Counted from the first letter of the stretch, positions 8,860 to 18,668 are shown. The stretch is 64,000 nt of DNA from Bacteroidota bacterium (GCA_016714535.1 JADKDR010000001.1:620001-684000); one strand, 5' to 3'. Program-made: numbers and translations. Notes: generated from the letters alone by a model not told the origin.

Positions 8860-9672
8860 GCAAATCCATTCAACAAATTACCATTACCAAATTTGATGCA
8901 CAGGGCAAGCAAGATGTGTTGGATATGGTTGCTTGCGAAGAACCTTTAGAAATAAGTATTTCATTTTATGACAAGGAGTGGCAAACAAAAACACTTTCTA
9001 TTACCATGCGAACACCTGGCAACGATGAGGAACTTGCCACCGGCTTTCTTTTTACCGAAGGCATCATACAGCATTATAATCAACTGGAACATGTGAGGCA
9101 TAAAGACTTGGGGCAAAACCAGATTGAAGTTAAACTGACACCAGACACTGATATTGACCTGGAAGCGGCTCGAACGAAATTTTTATACCACATCGAGTTG
9201 CGGTGTTTGTGGCAAAACGTCCATTGATGCAGTGCATACGGTAGCACCTGCAAGCACCAATCATGGCGATGTTGTAAAACGCGAAGTGTTGTTTGGCCTG
9301 CCTGATAAGTTGCGGGCTCAGCAGGCAGCATTTGACCAAACCGGTGGCTTGCATGCCGCAGCACTGTTTACTTTTGCCGGAGAATTTATTGCGCTGCGCG
9401 AAGATGTTGGCCGACACAATGCTCTTGATAAACTAATTGGCAGCCTGCTGCCAACTGCAAATATTATGCAACAAGCCGTGCTGCAATTAAGCGGACGTGC
9501 AAGTTTTGAGTTGATACAAAAAGCATCGATGGCGGGAATTCCTGTTGTTGTTGCGGTGGGCGCCCCTAGCAGCTTGGCCATACAACTTGCTGCCGAAAGA
9601 AATATCACCTTAGTAGGATTTTTAAAGTCTGAAAAATTTAATTGCTATACCATGCCTGAGCGTGTGTTATAA
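8856..9672 (+). pseudogene. fdhD: formate dehydrogenase accessory sulfurtransferase FdhD, frameshifted
   Basis: FdhD passes sulfur from a cysteine desulfurase to the molybdenum cofactor of formate dehydrogenase. The first frame (ATG 8856) encodes the N-terminal third, including CEEPLEISI and ATGFLFTEGII. The second frame carries the conserved RNFYTTSSCGVCGK with both catalytic cysteines, then REDVGRHNALDK and GRASFELIQKA, and ends at 9672. The frames join between about 9160 and 9180; removing one base there gives a continuous protein of about 271 residues. All functional residues are present, so a sequence error or a very recent mutation is likelier than old decay. A cysteine desulfurase gene lies nearby at 11137-12267. 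Confidence 0.85.
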
Positions 9673-9685
9673 GGCACCATACTGA

Positions 9686-10468
9686 TTAATCGCATTGACA
9701 TTGTTGCACTGTTTTAAAACGCGGTATAATATCGATACGGTTATCTTCGATAAGATTTTCAAAAGGCAGTCTTTCTTTTTTTAAAGCCCGCTTGGTAAAA
9801 TCAAAAACCTGAATGCTAAACTGCGGAAGGAAATTCGGGTTGGTGGTTTCTTCTTCCAGCATCTCATCCCCTTCCTGATCTATACTAAAATATTTTCCTC
9901 CTTGAAAATACCAGTTATCGATTCGCGAAAACATATCATCATCGGCAAAGGCAACTTTTACCAAACGAAAATCAAAAACAGTTAAGCCATTCTTATCACT
10001 ATCATAAATAGAAAATAAAAAACGGCCATCGCGCGAAATGAAATAATTGCCCCCGCTAAGATTATGCACCGTGCCATTGGTATCAATGATAATGGTGCGG
10101 CCATCGTAATCGCCAAACTTTGAAAACACAAGAAAATTTGGCGGTTGATCTTTGTCAAAATAAATACCGGAGCAGCCGCGATACGCATTCATGTTATCAA
10201 AATACAATCGCTCATAAATGGTATCGGCAAGTAACACATGCATCCATGCGCGGCAGTACAACGACTTATTGGTAAAATAATTATTATTAAAAACCTCAAT
10301 CAGTTTAACTTCAACATTCTTTATTCGGTGGCTCTCCACCTGAGTTCTGAAACTTTCTTTGGGATAATCTTCGGGATTGTAAACCCGATATACATCGCCC
10401 TGCCCGAGGCAATGCTTGGCACTGCACATGGCAATTAAAACGTATATGACTACTGTTACGCGACTCAT
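9686..10468 (-). CDS. secreted protein, unknown function
   Basis: The 260-residue product has an N-terminal signal peptide (residues 1-22, VVIYVLIAMCSAKHCLG) and then a beta-rich sequence with blade-like motifs (YFISRDGRFLFSIYDSDKNGLTVFDFRL) that could be part of a propeller. The tail includes RIDIIPRFKTVQQCQCD. I recognise no family. The gene is convergent with fdhD, 14 bases away, and starts four bases after the stop of the YciO-like gene upstream on the same strand, so it may be co-transcribed with it. Confidence 0.6.
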   Translation of the reverse strand: MSRVTVVIYVLIAMCSAKHCLGQGDVYRVYNPEDYPKESFRTQVESHRIKNVEVKLIEVFNNNYFTNKSLYCRAWMHVLLADTIYERLYFDNMNAYRGCSGIYFDKDQPPNFLVFSKFGDYDGRTIIIDTNGTVHNLSGGNYFISRDGRFLFSIYDSDKNGLTVFDFRLVKVAFADDDMFSRIDNWYFQGGKYFSIDQEGDEMLEEETTNPNFLPQFSIQVFDFTKRALKKERLPFENLIEDNRIDIIPRFKTVQQCQCD

Positions 10469-10471
10469 TGT

Positions 10472-11092
10472 TTAGTTCAATACTTCGAGCGAACCTGCAC
10501 CCTCGCGAATTACTTCGGGCGATTCGCCTGTAAGGTCTATTACGGTACTTGGCGTAATATTGCCAAAACCTGCATCTACAATAGCTTCTACCTTGTCACC
10601 ATATTTTGATTCTATCAACTTAGGGTCGGTTGCAAATTCAACACCCATGCTATCATCGCCTATCGAAGTGGTAACAAGTGGCTGACCAAGCAGCGAAATA
10701 ATTGCATGAAGCAACTCACTGTCGGGCATGCGGATACCTACGGTATGTTTTTGTTTTTTAAAGTTATGATATACTTCGTTACTGGCTTCCAATATAAATG
10801 TATAAGGACCGGGCAATGCCTTATTCAATATTCTGAAAATACTACGGTCGAAGGGTTTGGTATAGGTGGATATTTTTTCCAGATTATCAATAATGATGGA
10901 GAACTGTGTTTTGCTTTTGTGATTGCCTTTGAGTGCAGCCATGCGATCCATGGTATCTTTGCGACTGTATGCACAGCACATGGCATATACCGTATCGGTT
11001 GGCATTACAATGATGGCTCCGCTTTTCAATTGATCTACTATCCAGTTAACTTTTGTTGCATCTAAGTGATGCGCATCTATTTCCAAATACAT
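10472..11092 (-). CDS. YciO/Sua5/YrdC-family L-threonylcarbamoyladenylate synthase-like protein
   Basis: Sua5/YrdC enzymes make threonylcarbamoyl-AMP from threonine, bicarbonate and ATP for the t6A modification of tRNAs that read ANN codons. This 206-residue protein shows IVMPTDTVYAMCC near residue 30, LPGPYTFIL near 92, GIRMPDS near 118 and VTTSIG near 139, then STVIDLT and VIREGAGS near the end. The length equals that of E. coli YciO, so it may be the YciO paralogue rather than the essential TsaC; the two are hard to separate by eye. Confidence 0.88.
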   Translation of the reverse strand: MYLEIDAHHLDATKVNWIVDQLKSGAIIVMPTDTVYAMCCAYSRKDTMDRMAALKGNHKSKTQFSIIIDNLEKISTYTKPFDRSIFRILNKALPGPYTFILEASNEVYHNFKKQKHTVGIRMPDSELLHAIISLLGQPLVTTSIGDDSMGVEFATDPKLIESKYGDKVEAIVDAGFGNITPSTVIDLTGESPEVIREGAGSLEVLN

Positions 11093-11136
11093 AAAAAAGT
11101 AAAATAAAAATTATTGTTATTATAAAATGTTCGGTG

Positions 11137-12267
11137 TTACAACCTTGCGTATAATTCTTTTAGTTGGGCTATTACAAAATCTATCTCTTCCTTCTTATTA
11201 AATCTCGAAAAAGAAAATCGCACCGAAGGTCGCGATTGGTCGCTGTGAATAGCATGCAAAACATGCGAACCTATTTCGCTGCCGCTGCTACAAGCACTGC
11301 CACCCGAAGCTGCTATGCCGCGTATATCGAGATTAAACAACATCATTTCGGCAATGGGTGTTGGTGGTAAGTTTGCATTAAGAACCGTGCAGAGACTCCT
11401 ATCACCGGTTTCTCCATTAAATTTTACACCGGGAAACAATTGCAGTAGTTGCTCCTTCATGTAATCTTTTAAACTACGTATGTAGGCTATTTCTGTATCG
11501 AGGTCGGCATAGGCTATTTCGAGTGCTTTGGCCATACCGATAATGCCATACACGTTTTCGGTGCCGCCACGCATGTTACGCTCCTGAGCACCTCCGGTTA
11601 TAAATGGTTTTATCTTTATATTCTTATTGATATAAATAAAGCCAACCCCTTTGGGACCATGAAACTTATGTGCTGCAGCATTTATAAAATGTACGTGTGT
11701 TTTGCTTAAATCATGACGAATGTGCGCCATCGTTTGTACCGTATCGGAGTGAAAAATAGCATCATACTTTTGACACAACGCTCCTACCTCATCAAATGGT
11801 AGTAAGGTACCAATTTCATTGTTTGCATGCATTAATGAAACAAAACTGCGCTCATTGTTTTTCAATAGTTCTTCTAAATGGGCCAGGTCTATATTGCCCT
11901 TTTCGTCCACATTAACAAGACTTAACCTTATTTTGCCCTGATGCTGGAGGTCTTCGAGGGTGTGCAGCACCGCATGATGCTCAATTGGAGATGTAATTGC
12001 GTGTTTTATGCCCAATTGCTCGGTAGTGCAGCGTATGGCCATGTTATTTGCCTCGGTGCCACCGGAGGTAAAAAATATTTCGGCAGGAGAGCAAGATAAC
12101 AATGCTGCTATTCTCTTGCGCGCTGCCTCTAATGCACTTCGGGTTTCGCGGCCAAAAGAATGTATGGACGATGGGTTACCAAATTTATCATTCATTACGT
12201 CTACCATGCATGCCACAACTTCAGGTGTCATGGGGGTGGTGGCGGCATTGTCTAAATATACTTTCAT
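11137..12267 (-). CDS. cysteine desulfurase (NifS/IscS family)
   Basis: This PLP enzyme removes sulfur from cysteine as a persulfide for Fe-S clusters, thiolated tRNA or the molybdenum cofactor. The 376-residue protein begins YLDNAATTPMTPEV, has IEHHAV at 95-100, the PLP lysine K201 in AAAHKFHGPKG, and the catalytic cysteine C326 in SGGSACSSGS. The residue pair before H200 is Ala-Ala rather than the common Ser-X. FdhD, which accepts sulfur from such enzymes, lies two genes away, so this is a plausible sulfur source for it as well as for Fe-S assembly. Confidence 0.92.
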   Translation of the reverse strand: MKVYLDNAATTPMTPEVVACMVDVMNDKFGNPSSIHSFGRETRSALEAARKRIAALLSCSPAEIFFTSGGTEANNMAIRCTTEQLGIKHAITSPIEHHAVLHTLEDLQHQGKIRLSLVNVDEKGNIDLAHLEELLKNNERSFVSLMHANNEIGTLLPFDEVGALCQKYDAIFHSDTVQTMAHIRHDLSKTHVHFINAAAHKFHGPKGVGFIYINKNIKIKPFITGGAQERNMRGGTENVYGIIGMAKALEIAYADLDTEIAYIRSLKDYMKEQLLQLFPGVKFNGETGDRSLCTVLNANLPPTPIAEMMLFNLDIRGIAASGGSACSSGSEIGSHVLHAIHSDQSRPSVRFSFSRFNKKEEIDFVIAQLKELYARL

Positions 12268-12864
12268 TAAGTATTTTGGTTAAGGGCGGCTAAGGTATAA
12301 AAAACGTAAGAATATAGACCCGCTTAAGTTTGTTAATAAATGCATACGATGGAATTATTAATAGTTGAAAGAACTAACTTCTTTCAACTATTAAAACAGG
12401 GCTGACAATTGAGGCCAAATGCCCAAAACTTTTGGGACAATAAACAGTACTCACGAAAACGAAAAAAACAGCCAAATAAGTGCTAGTTCTTAAGCTTTGA
12501 AGTTAAAAGCAAAAGCAGATAACCCGAGCAAAATTATGCAGATAGATGCTTTTTAAAATTCTATATGGTGGAGTTATACAACAACTTCGCGAAGAGTATT
12601 TTTTTAAACAATAGGTGCACTGTATTCGGTTTAATCTTTAAAATACGCTTCATCTTGATAACCATAAGCAAGGTAAGTTGTTAATCAATTTTATATATTG
12701 CACCATTCATAGTCAAATCCCATATACTGAATTGTAGCACATCTTTTATACATTGAACTGAAATAAAACAGAAAAACAACGAACCGTTAACACGACCTCA
12801 CCACAATTAGCGTTTGAGAATTTGTGACATCACCTATGTTATAAAATAATTCACAAAATAAATT
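12268..12864. other. left edge of the accessory island, no gene
   Basis: No supported coding frame lies here. The stretch holds a long perfect hairpin (12359-12393, listed separately), followed at 12397-12406 by AGGGCTGACA, a short motif that also appears after repeat copies in the island (GGCTGACATA at 13746-13755 and again near 21022). From about 12600 the sequence becomes clearly more AT-rich than the core genes to the left. Confidence 0.5.
12359..12393. repeat. 15-bp perfect inverted repeat at island edge
   Basis: The arms TAATAGTTGAAAGAA (12359-12373) and TTCTTTCAACTATTA (12379-12393) are exactly complementary around a CTAAC loop. It sits about 90 bases upstream of the cysteine desulfurase start, so it is not that gene's terminator. 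A folded attachment site, operator or transposon-end remnant are all possible. Confidence 0.7.
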
Positions 12865-13317
12865 ATGATTATTAGAGAAGCTAAAATAGACGACATAAAA
12901 CAAATTCAAATCGTAAGAAATTCTGTAACAGAAAATACGTTGTCAAATCCTAACTTGGTGACAGATGAAGATTGTGAAGAGTTTATTACCAAAAGAGGAA
13001 AAGGATGGGTTTGCGAAATTGACAAACAAATTGTGGGCTTTGCAATTGCTGACTTGAAAGAAAATAATATTTGGGCGTTATTTTTAGACCCGACATTTGA
13101 GAAAAAAGGTATTGGTCAGCGATTACACAAAACTATGTTGGACTGGTATTTTACGCAGACTAAAGAAAAAGCTTGGCTAGGAACAGCCTTTAATACACGA
13201 GCAGAAAAGTTTTATAGAAAAGCAGGTTGGAAAGAAGTTGGAACACACGGTACAAAAGAAATTAAATTTGAAATGACATATAATGACTGGACAACAAACC
13301 AAAGCCGCTTACATTAA
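12865..13317 (+). CDS. GNAT-family N-acetyltransferase
   Basis: The 150-residue protein is a full-length GNAT domain, which transfers an acetyl group from acetyl-CoA to an amine. It opens MIIREAKIDDIKQIQIVRNSV, carries the acetyl-CoA loop EKKGIGQRL near residues 79-87, and the C-terminal motif B form TRAEKFYRKAGWKEVG near 119-134. The substrate is not predictable. It is the first gene of the accessory island and stands alone, typical of exchangeable cassette genes. Confidence 0.88.
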   Translation: MIIREAKIDDIKQIQIVRNSVTENTLSNPNLVTDEDCEEFITKRGKGWVCEIDKQIVGFAIADLKENNIWALFLDPTFEKKGIGQRLHKTMLDWYFTQTKEKAWLGTAFNTRAEKFYRKAGWKEVGTHGTKEIKFEMTYNDWTTNQSRLH

Positions 13318-13460
13318 GCCGTAAGTACGGTAGGCGCTGCAACGCAGCAAACGAGGTGCTTTTGCCTATACAGTGCTCAAGCAACACCTTTGTGCCGTGC
13401 GGGGTTTAATGGAAGGATTGCTTACTGTTTTGGTAAATCTTTTTAACTTTTTGCAATTGC

Positions 13461-13751
13461 TTAACTATGACCGTATACGATTTGTGTCGTTTTTCGCTCT
13501 TTCATATATCAGGCCAGCAATTCCTCTTTCAATTTTACTAAATCGAACTTGCGAACAAAAGCACAATAAAACGTACAACATTTTCAGTATCGATGTTGCA
13601 ATCTAAACTTGATATTTCCATTTGATTGCGGCAGCCCTCAGCATGCATGTTTATTTTTTTCGGCAAGGCTTAGCGATGTTGTCAATGCAATTTTTTTTAA
13701 CTATTGTAATTAACAAGTAGCTGTTGCGGAATTAATTTTTTCACAGGCTGA
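13461..13751 (-). repeat. dispersed repeat copy R1 (transposase-end relic)
   Basis: This copy shares long segments with R2 (17189-17495), R3 (19896-20144) and R4 (35541-35749), all in the same orientation. Shared pieces include ATATATCAGGCCA, GCGAACAAAAGCAC, CTAAACTTGATATTT and the right end TTTTTTCACAGGCTGA. Read on the - strand, the middle encodes MEISSLDCNIDTENVVRFI, then in another frame KFDLVKLK, like the N-terminus of an IS1182-type transposase. The rest of the transposase is absent. I interpret it as a decayed, deletion-derived transposon end. Confidence 0.6.
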
Positions 13752-14074
13752 CATACTACGTTACCCTTTCGCTATGCTTCGCACTTGAACATCTCTGTAA
13801 AAAACAAACAGGGGTTCAGAGTATGCAAAGCTGTATTGGTTATCACCTTGCTAAATAAAAAGAGAAAATATGCAACCTAACACAGAAACCAATCGTAACA
13901 TTTCATCACATTTTATTTACCCGCAGTACAGTGTTTCTCTTATAAATCATTGATTCGAATACAAGGCGATTCCTGTATACAGATTCTAAAATAAATCATT
14001 TTTTCCGATGATAAAAATCATAATTGAAATGAGAAGATAAGTGTAAACTTGCAGTATTATTAATAATACACAAA
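13752..14074. other. noncoding stretch between R1 and the T9SS repeat gene
   Basis: No gene is visible. The stretch starts CATACTACGTTACCC just after the repeat end. TAAACTTG at 14044-14051 is a possible -7 element (TAnnTTTG with one mismatch) for the gene at 14075, but no clear -33 element accompanies it. Confidence 0.4.
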
Positions 14075-15679
14075 ATGAGACTACTAATTTTTTTATTGTT
14101 TACTTTAACAAGCTTCACTATAAATGCACAAATAACATTTCAAAAAGTATTTGGAGGGGTGGCTATGGATGAAGGGAAAATCTGTAAGACAAACTACTGA
14201 TGGAGGCTACATCATAGCTGGAACTACAACCAGCTATGGCTCGGGAGGTCGTGATATATTAGTCATTAAAACAAATGCAGTGGGAGATACTACATGGACA
14301 AAAACTTTCGGTGGTGCAATGGATAACGAATACGGATTTTGCGTACAGCAAACAAGTGACAGTGGTTATATTGTATCGGGTGTTGCTTCTTCTTTTGATG
14401 ATGTTGCCGGAGATATGTATTTAATAAAATTGAACGCCACTGGAGATACATTATGGACAAGAACTTATGGTGGTATTGGCTACGAATGGGGGGCGTATGT
14501 ACAACAAACATTGGATGGAGGGTTTATCATAACTGGACAAACTCCTGCATTTGGTGCAGGCGGATTCGATGCTTATTTGGTTAAACTAAATTCTAGTGGT
14601 AATATTTCTTGGACAAAAACTTACGGTGGTTCAGGACTTGAAATTGGCTCAGCAGTTCAACAAACTAGCGATGGTGGTTATATTCTAACTGGGGAAATTG
14701 GTAGTTTTGGTGCCGGAGGCGGAGATTTTTATTTAGTAAAAACTGACTCGGTAGGTAATGTGGTTTGGACAAAAGCATACGGACACTCGGGCACAGAGGG
14801 TGGAGTTACAGTCAAACAAACTTCAGATGGAGGATATATTATAGGTGGATCTTCGGAAGATACACTTGGCAACTTGGGTTTCGATATGTGCTTAATAAAA
14901 ACGAATGCTAGTGGCGATACACTATGGGCTAAACTATATGGCGGTGCATTGATAGATGAATGCTACGAAGTGGTACAAACTTCTGATGGAGGTTACATAA
15001 TGTGCGGTAAATCATTCAGTTTTAGTGCACTGGGTGATTACGATGTGTATGTTGTAAAAATTAATTCTCAAGGTGTTGTACAATGGTCTAAAACTTATGG
15101 CAACTCAAGTAGCAGTTCAGCCAATGACATTGGAAATTCCATACAACAAACTATCGATGGTGGATATATTATAACAGGTGAATCAATGTTTGGCTTTGGC
15201 GTAGGTTTAAAAACCTCTATGTTATTAAAACGGATTCTTTGGGCAATAGTGGCTGCAATCAAGGGAATGCAGCTACGGTAACTTCCAATTTATTGCCACA
15301 AGTTATTGCGCCCCCTACGCTTGTTTCTTCTGGTGGTGTAATGTCAATGCCTGCAACCATTGCAAATTCAGGATGCATACAGACAAATTTGTGCTTGACA
15401 AGCACTCTTGTAGAAAACAATTCTCTCGAGCATCTTACATTTTACCCTAATCCAATTACAACAAAAGCATTTTTTGAAATCACACTAATAGAAACAAAAA
15501 GCATATCGATTTCAATTATTGATGTTGTTGGAAGAGAAATAAGAACAATACCAACCAATAATCTTGAACAAGGAAAAAATAAAATTGCTATTGATTTTTC
15601 AGAATTACACACGGGAATTTATTTCTGTCAAATAAAATCAAAAGGAATAATACAAACACTCAAGTTTGTAAAACAATAA
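14075..15679 (+). pseudogene. secreted T9SS protein with seven DGGYI-type repeats, two frameshifts
   Basis: The ATG at 14075 encodes a signal peptide (MRLLIFLLFTLTSFTINAQ) and the first repeat. After an A4 run at 14177-14180 the frame changes, and it changes again at an A5 run at 15209-15213; one A fewer and one A more restore a single product of about 534 residues. The body has seven repeats of roughly 55 residues with a W.KTYGG strand, a DGGYI.TG strand and a D.Y..K strand, as in beta-propeller-like proteins. The C-terminus has a type A sorting domain (LTFYPNPITTKAFFEI, GIYFCQIKSKG, TLKFVKQ). It is exported and attached through the T9SS. It belongs to the same broad class as the B genes at 49.6-58.9 kb. 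Confidence 0.8.
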
Positions 15680-16514
15680 ACTTATAATTTTGCCCTCAGG
15701 TGACAACCCCTTAAGCATACCCCAAACTTGCAAGCACCATTAACTTTTATTCGGACAGCTACGCCACCTCTGAAAACAAATCAGCACGCAAGACAGCGCC
15801 CCTGACAGCGTACACATTCGTGCATCTTTTACCATTATGGCAATGAACGTAAATCGCATTGCACAAACAGTGCAGCAACTTAATACAGCTGTGCCTTCAA
15901 CGAATATCATGAATGTATTATAGTAAGTTTCCTCCGTAAATAATTCGTGCATTGCCTGAACGTTATGGGTAAAAATAATCTGCACCAGTAAGAGAATTGC
16001 AGAGCAACAACTTGAGTATATTCACTTTAATCCTTGGCGTCCAAAATGGAGTTATGTACTAAACCATCTGACTACAAATTTTCACATGCCGACCTTTATG
16101 AAACCAACATAGATGTCTTTGGCTGGTTAACTCGCTATTATGAATTTTCCTGATGTGTTGATAGATTACAAGGATGTGGAAAATGGATCAAGCCGGTTGG
16201 CGAGAACCCGAACCAAGAACAAAATTCAACAATGTTTTAGCAATTTATTACTACACTAATAGATTCGCCCATATCCTCCCAAACAAAATAAAAATGAAAT
16301 ATACACTGTTTATATACCCAGCTGCGCTTTAACCTATTGCTAAACACAATACTTTTGATAAAGTATTTTTGTAAAATAAAATGAAAGCGACAAACTGCTT
16401 ACACTAGTGCAAAAACATTTGTATGTCATTGCGTTGTGATCCCCTTACGAGCGATAGCTGAATAAATGGAAAGAATTTACGCTATTCTTATAAATTTAAA
16501 TTCAATTTAAAAAT
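15680..16514. other. gene-free stretch, possibly decayed coding DNA
   Basis: I find no intact gene. Short open fragments occur on both strands (for example a + strand frame with MAMNVNRIAQTVQQLN near 15837), but none has a recognisable continuation. The base composition between 15740 and 16000 is less AT-rich than the surroundings, which would suit a worn gene fragment. Its origin is unclear. Confidence 0.4.
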
Positions 16515-16736
16515 ATGACCCAAATGGATTTTATCGGTTTATTGGAGTTATTATTTTACTACTTGCATATTTTTAAATTTGACAAACAGAATTGCAAAAA
16601 CAACTTGGTATATTTATTAATAAATTTTATTGGGTCCGGAATTGCTTGTTTTGCCTCAATCTTAATGAAATATTTACCATTTGTAATTTTAGAAAGAAGT
16701 TGGGCAATTGTTTCGATATTTGGATTATTAAAATAA
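16515..16736 (+). CDS. CBU_0592-like small membrane protein (compensating indels likely)
   Basis: The 73-residue frame begins MTQMDFIG and ends GSGIACFASILMKYLPFVILERSWAIVSIFGLLK, which is the C-terminal half of the CBU_0592-type small membrane proteins. The middle, as written, is unlike the family. Reading neighbouring frames gives GVIILLLAYFLNLTNR and IAKTTWY, exactly the expected helix and loop. Adding one T at each of three T-runs between about 16547 and 16612 restores the whole protein in frame, about 74 residues. Function is unknown. The ACT-domain gene follows 11 bases later. Confidence 0.65.
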   Translation: MTQMDFIGLLELLFYYLHIFKFDKQNCKNNLVYLLINFIGSGIACFASILMKYLPFVILERSWAIVSIFGLLK

Positions 16737-16747
16737 ATAAACAAAAA

Positions 16748-17140
16748 ATGAATGGAGAAAAAAACTTAGAAACACTTTTAAAACAGATGATGCCTAGATT
16801 GAATATTGGAGAATATGTATTCTGCACAGTGGAAAATTTAGAAGAACTAAATCTGAATGAAATTTTAATGACTTTCAGAGAAAATGAAGGAGTAACCATA
16901 ATTATCGAAAAAAATGTTGCTGATTACTTAAATTTGCATTACTCTTTTACTACTTCTTGGATTACATTAACAATTCATTCTGCTTTAGCAGCAGTTGGAT
17001 TAACAGCTGCTTTTTCGAAGGCATTGAGTGAAAGTGGAATTAGTTGTAATGTTGTAGCGGCATTTTATCACGACCATATTTTTGTAGACAAAAAAGATGC
17101 AAAAAAAGCAATGGAAATTCTAAATAAATTTTCAGCGTAA
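16748..17140 (+). CDS. ACT-domain protein
   Basis: The 130-residue protein matches a family of small stand-alone ACT proteins, with a first ACT-like unit in residues 1-60 and a second with TSWITLTIHSALAAVGLTAA near 70-90 and GISCNVVAAFYHDHIFV near 99-115. ACT domains bind small ligands such as amino acids; the target of this family is unknown. ATG 16748 is the natural start, 11 bases after the small membrane gene. Together they look like a two-gene cassette between repeats R1 and R2. Confidence 0.85.
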   Translation: MNGEKNLETLLKQMMPRLNIGEYVFCTVENLEELNLNEILMTFRENEGVTIIIEKNVADYLNLHYSFTTSWITLTIHSALAAVGLTAAFSKALSESGISCNVVAAFYHDHIFVDKKDAKKAMEILNKFSA

Positions 17141-17188
17141 ATATAAATAGTGACCTAACTAAACTTAGCCGTATAGACGAAAGATTGT

Positions 17189-17495
17189 TTAACTATGGCT
17201 GAATACGATTTGTGGCACTTTTAGCTCTTTAATATATCAGGCCAACATTCCTCTTTCAAATTTCAATTTTACAAAATCGAGATTGCAAACAAAAGCATCA
17301 ATAAAGCGTAAAACATTTTCCGAATCAATATTGCAATCTAAACTTGATATTTCCTTTTGATGCCGGCAGTGCTCTGGTATGTGATATATATTTATTTTTT
17401 TTGCTAAGGTATGGCAATGGTGTCGTTGTAATTTTTATTTTTACCACATGTTGTTAACGTGAAGGTGTGGGCTGTTGGGTTTTTTCACAGGCTGA
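17189..17495 (-). repeat. dispersed repeat copy R2 (transposase-end relic)
   Basis: This is the best preserved copy. It begins TTAACTATGGCTGAATACGA, like R1, and ends GGGTTTTTTCACAGGCTGA. On the - strand one frame reads EISSLDCNIDSENVLRFIDA followed by FVCNLDFVKLKFERGM, which looks like the first part of an IS1182-type transposase; a stop follows and the remainder is missing. The aldo/keto reductase gene starts 95 bases to the right. Confidence 0.65.
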
Positions 17496-17589
17496 ATTTA
17501 GCAGTAAGCTTAGACAACGACTCCCAAAAAAGCAGCCAAAACAACGACAGACAAGAACTCAAAATTAATTATTTTAAAAAATAGACAGA

Positions 17590-18546
17590 ATGAAACAAAC
17601 AACAACATTAGGACACAGTACTCTAACAGTTAACAGAATTGGACTTGGCTGTATGGGTATGTCAGAGTTTTATGGTTCTTTTAACGAAGAAGAATCAATA
17701 AATACATTGCACAAAGCTATCGACTTGGGAGTGAATTTTTTCGACACAGCCGACATGTATGGTTGGGGAGCGAATGAACGTCTATTAGGAAAAGCATTTA
17801 AAGGACGGTGGGGCGAGATAATTTTAGCGACAAAGTTTGCAGTAATGCGCGGACCAAATGGTGAGTTTCTTGGACTTAATGGTAAGCCGGAATACGTCAA
17901 CCAAGCTTGCGAACAAAGTCTTCAAAATTTGGGAGTTGATACAATTGACTTGTATTACATGCATCGACAAGACCCGAAAGTAGAAATTGAAGAAATTGTT
18001 GGTGCAATGAGTGACTTGGTAAAACAAGGAAAGGTAAAACACTTAGGCATTTGCGAAGCGAATGCAGAAATGATTCGAAGAGCACATGCAGTTCACCCGC
18101 TTACTGCCGTGCAAAACGAATATTCTTTGTGGAGCCGCGAACCTGAACAAGAAATTTTGGATGTGTGTCAAGAACTCGGAATCACTTTTGTTGCATATAG
18201 TCCTCTTGGCAGGGGTTTCTTAACAGGAGCAATCAAAAGTAGAGCAGATTTAGAAGCAAGTGATTGGCGACTTACACTTCCTCGTTTTACAGACGAAGCC
18301 ATTAAGGAAAATCTAAAATTTGTGGAAGTGATTGAGCAAATTGCTCAAGACAAAAAAGTCTCCAAAGCTCAAGTGGCTCTTGCATGGGTGCTAAGTCAAA
18401 ACGATGAAATTGTTACTATTCCAGGTACTAGAAAAGTTCACCGTCTTGAAGATAACTTAGGTGCATTTAAAGTGGAATTAACAAATACTGATTTGGCTAC
18501 AATGCAAAATTATATGCCATCACAAACAATTGGAAGTCGTTATTAG
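17590..18546 (+). CDS. aldo/keto reductase
   Basis: This NADPH-dependent oxidoreductase of 318 residues has the catalytic set D52, Y57, K82 and H125 (FDTADMYGWG, ATKFA, YYMHRQDP), a cofactor-binding end (AYSPLGRGFLTG, IVTIPGTRK) and standard length for the AKR13-like group. The physiological carbonyl substrate cannot be predicted. It lies alone on the 3' side of repeat R2, followed by a 120-base gap and two small membrane genes. Confidence 0.93.
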   Translation: MKQTTTLGHSTLTVNRIGLGCMGMSEFYGSFNEEESINTLHKAIDLGVNFFDTADMYGWGANERLLGKAFKGRWGEIILATKFAVMRGPNGEFLGLNGKPEYVNQACEQSLQNLGVDTIDLYYMHRQDPKVEIEEIVGAMSDLVKQGKVKHLGICEANAEMIRRAHAVHPLTAVQNEYSLWSREPEQEILDVCQELGITFVAYSPLGRGFLTGAIKSRADLEASDWRLTLPRFTDEAIKENLKFVEVIEQIAQDKKVSKAQVALAWVLSQNDEIVTIPGTRKVHRLEDNLGAFKVELTNTDLATMQNYMPSQTIGSRY

Positions 18547-18668
18547 TTTGACTGTGCAATTTCAACCTCAGACAGACAAGCCCATTGTTAACATGGGGTT
18601 TACGGTCATTGCAGAGTGTCACCCAAACTGAAAGTAAATAATTACAATAAACACTACATGCAAAATAA

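Noticed and set aside
13373..13606. A 77-codon + strand frame overlapping repeat R1.
   Set aside because: It falls inside the repeat, where the - strand relic frame explains the conservation better, and it has no homologue-like features.
15740..15985. An 81-codon - strand frame in the gap after the 14-kb T9SS gene.
   Set aside because: Cysteine- and methionine-rich, no motif, no ribosome-binding site and no neighbour on that strand.
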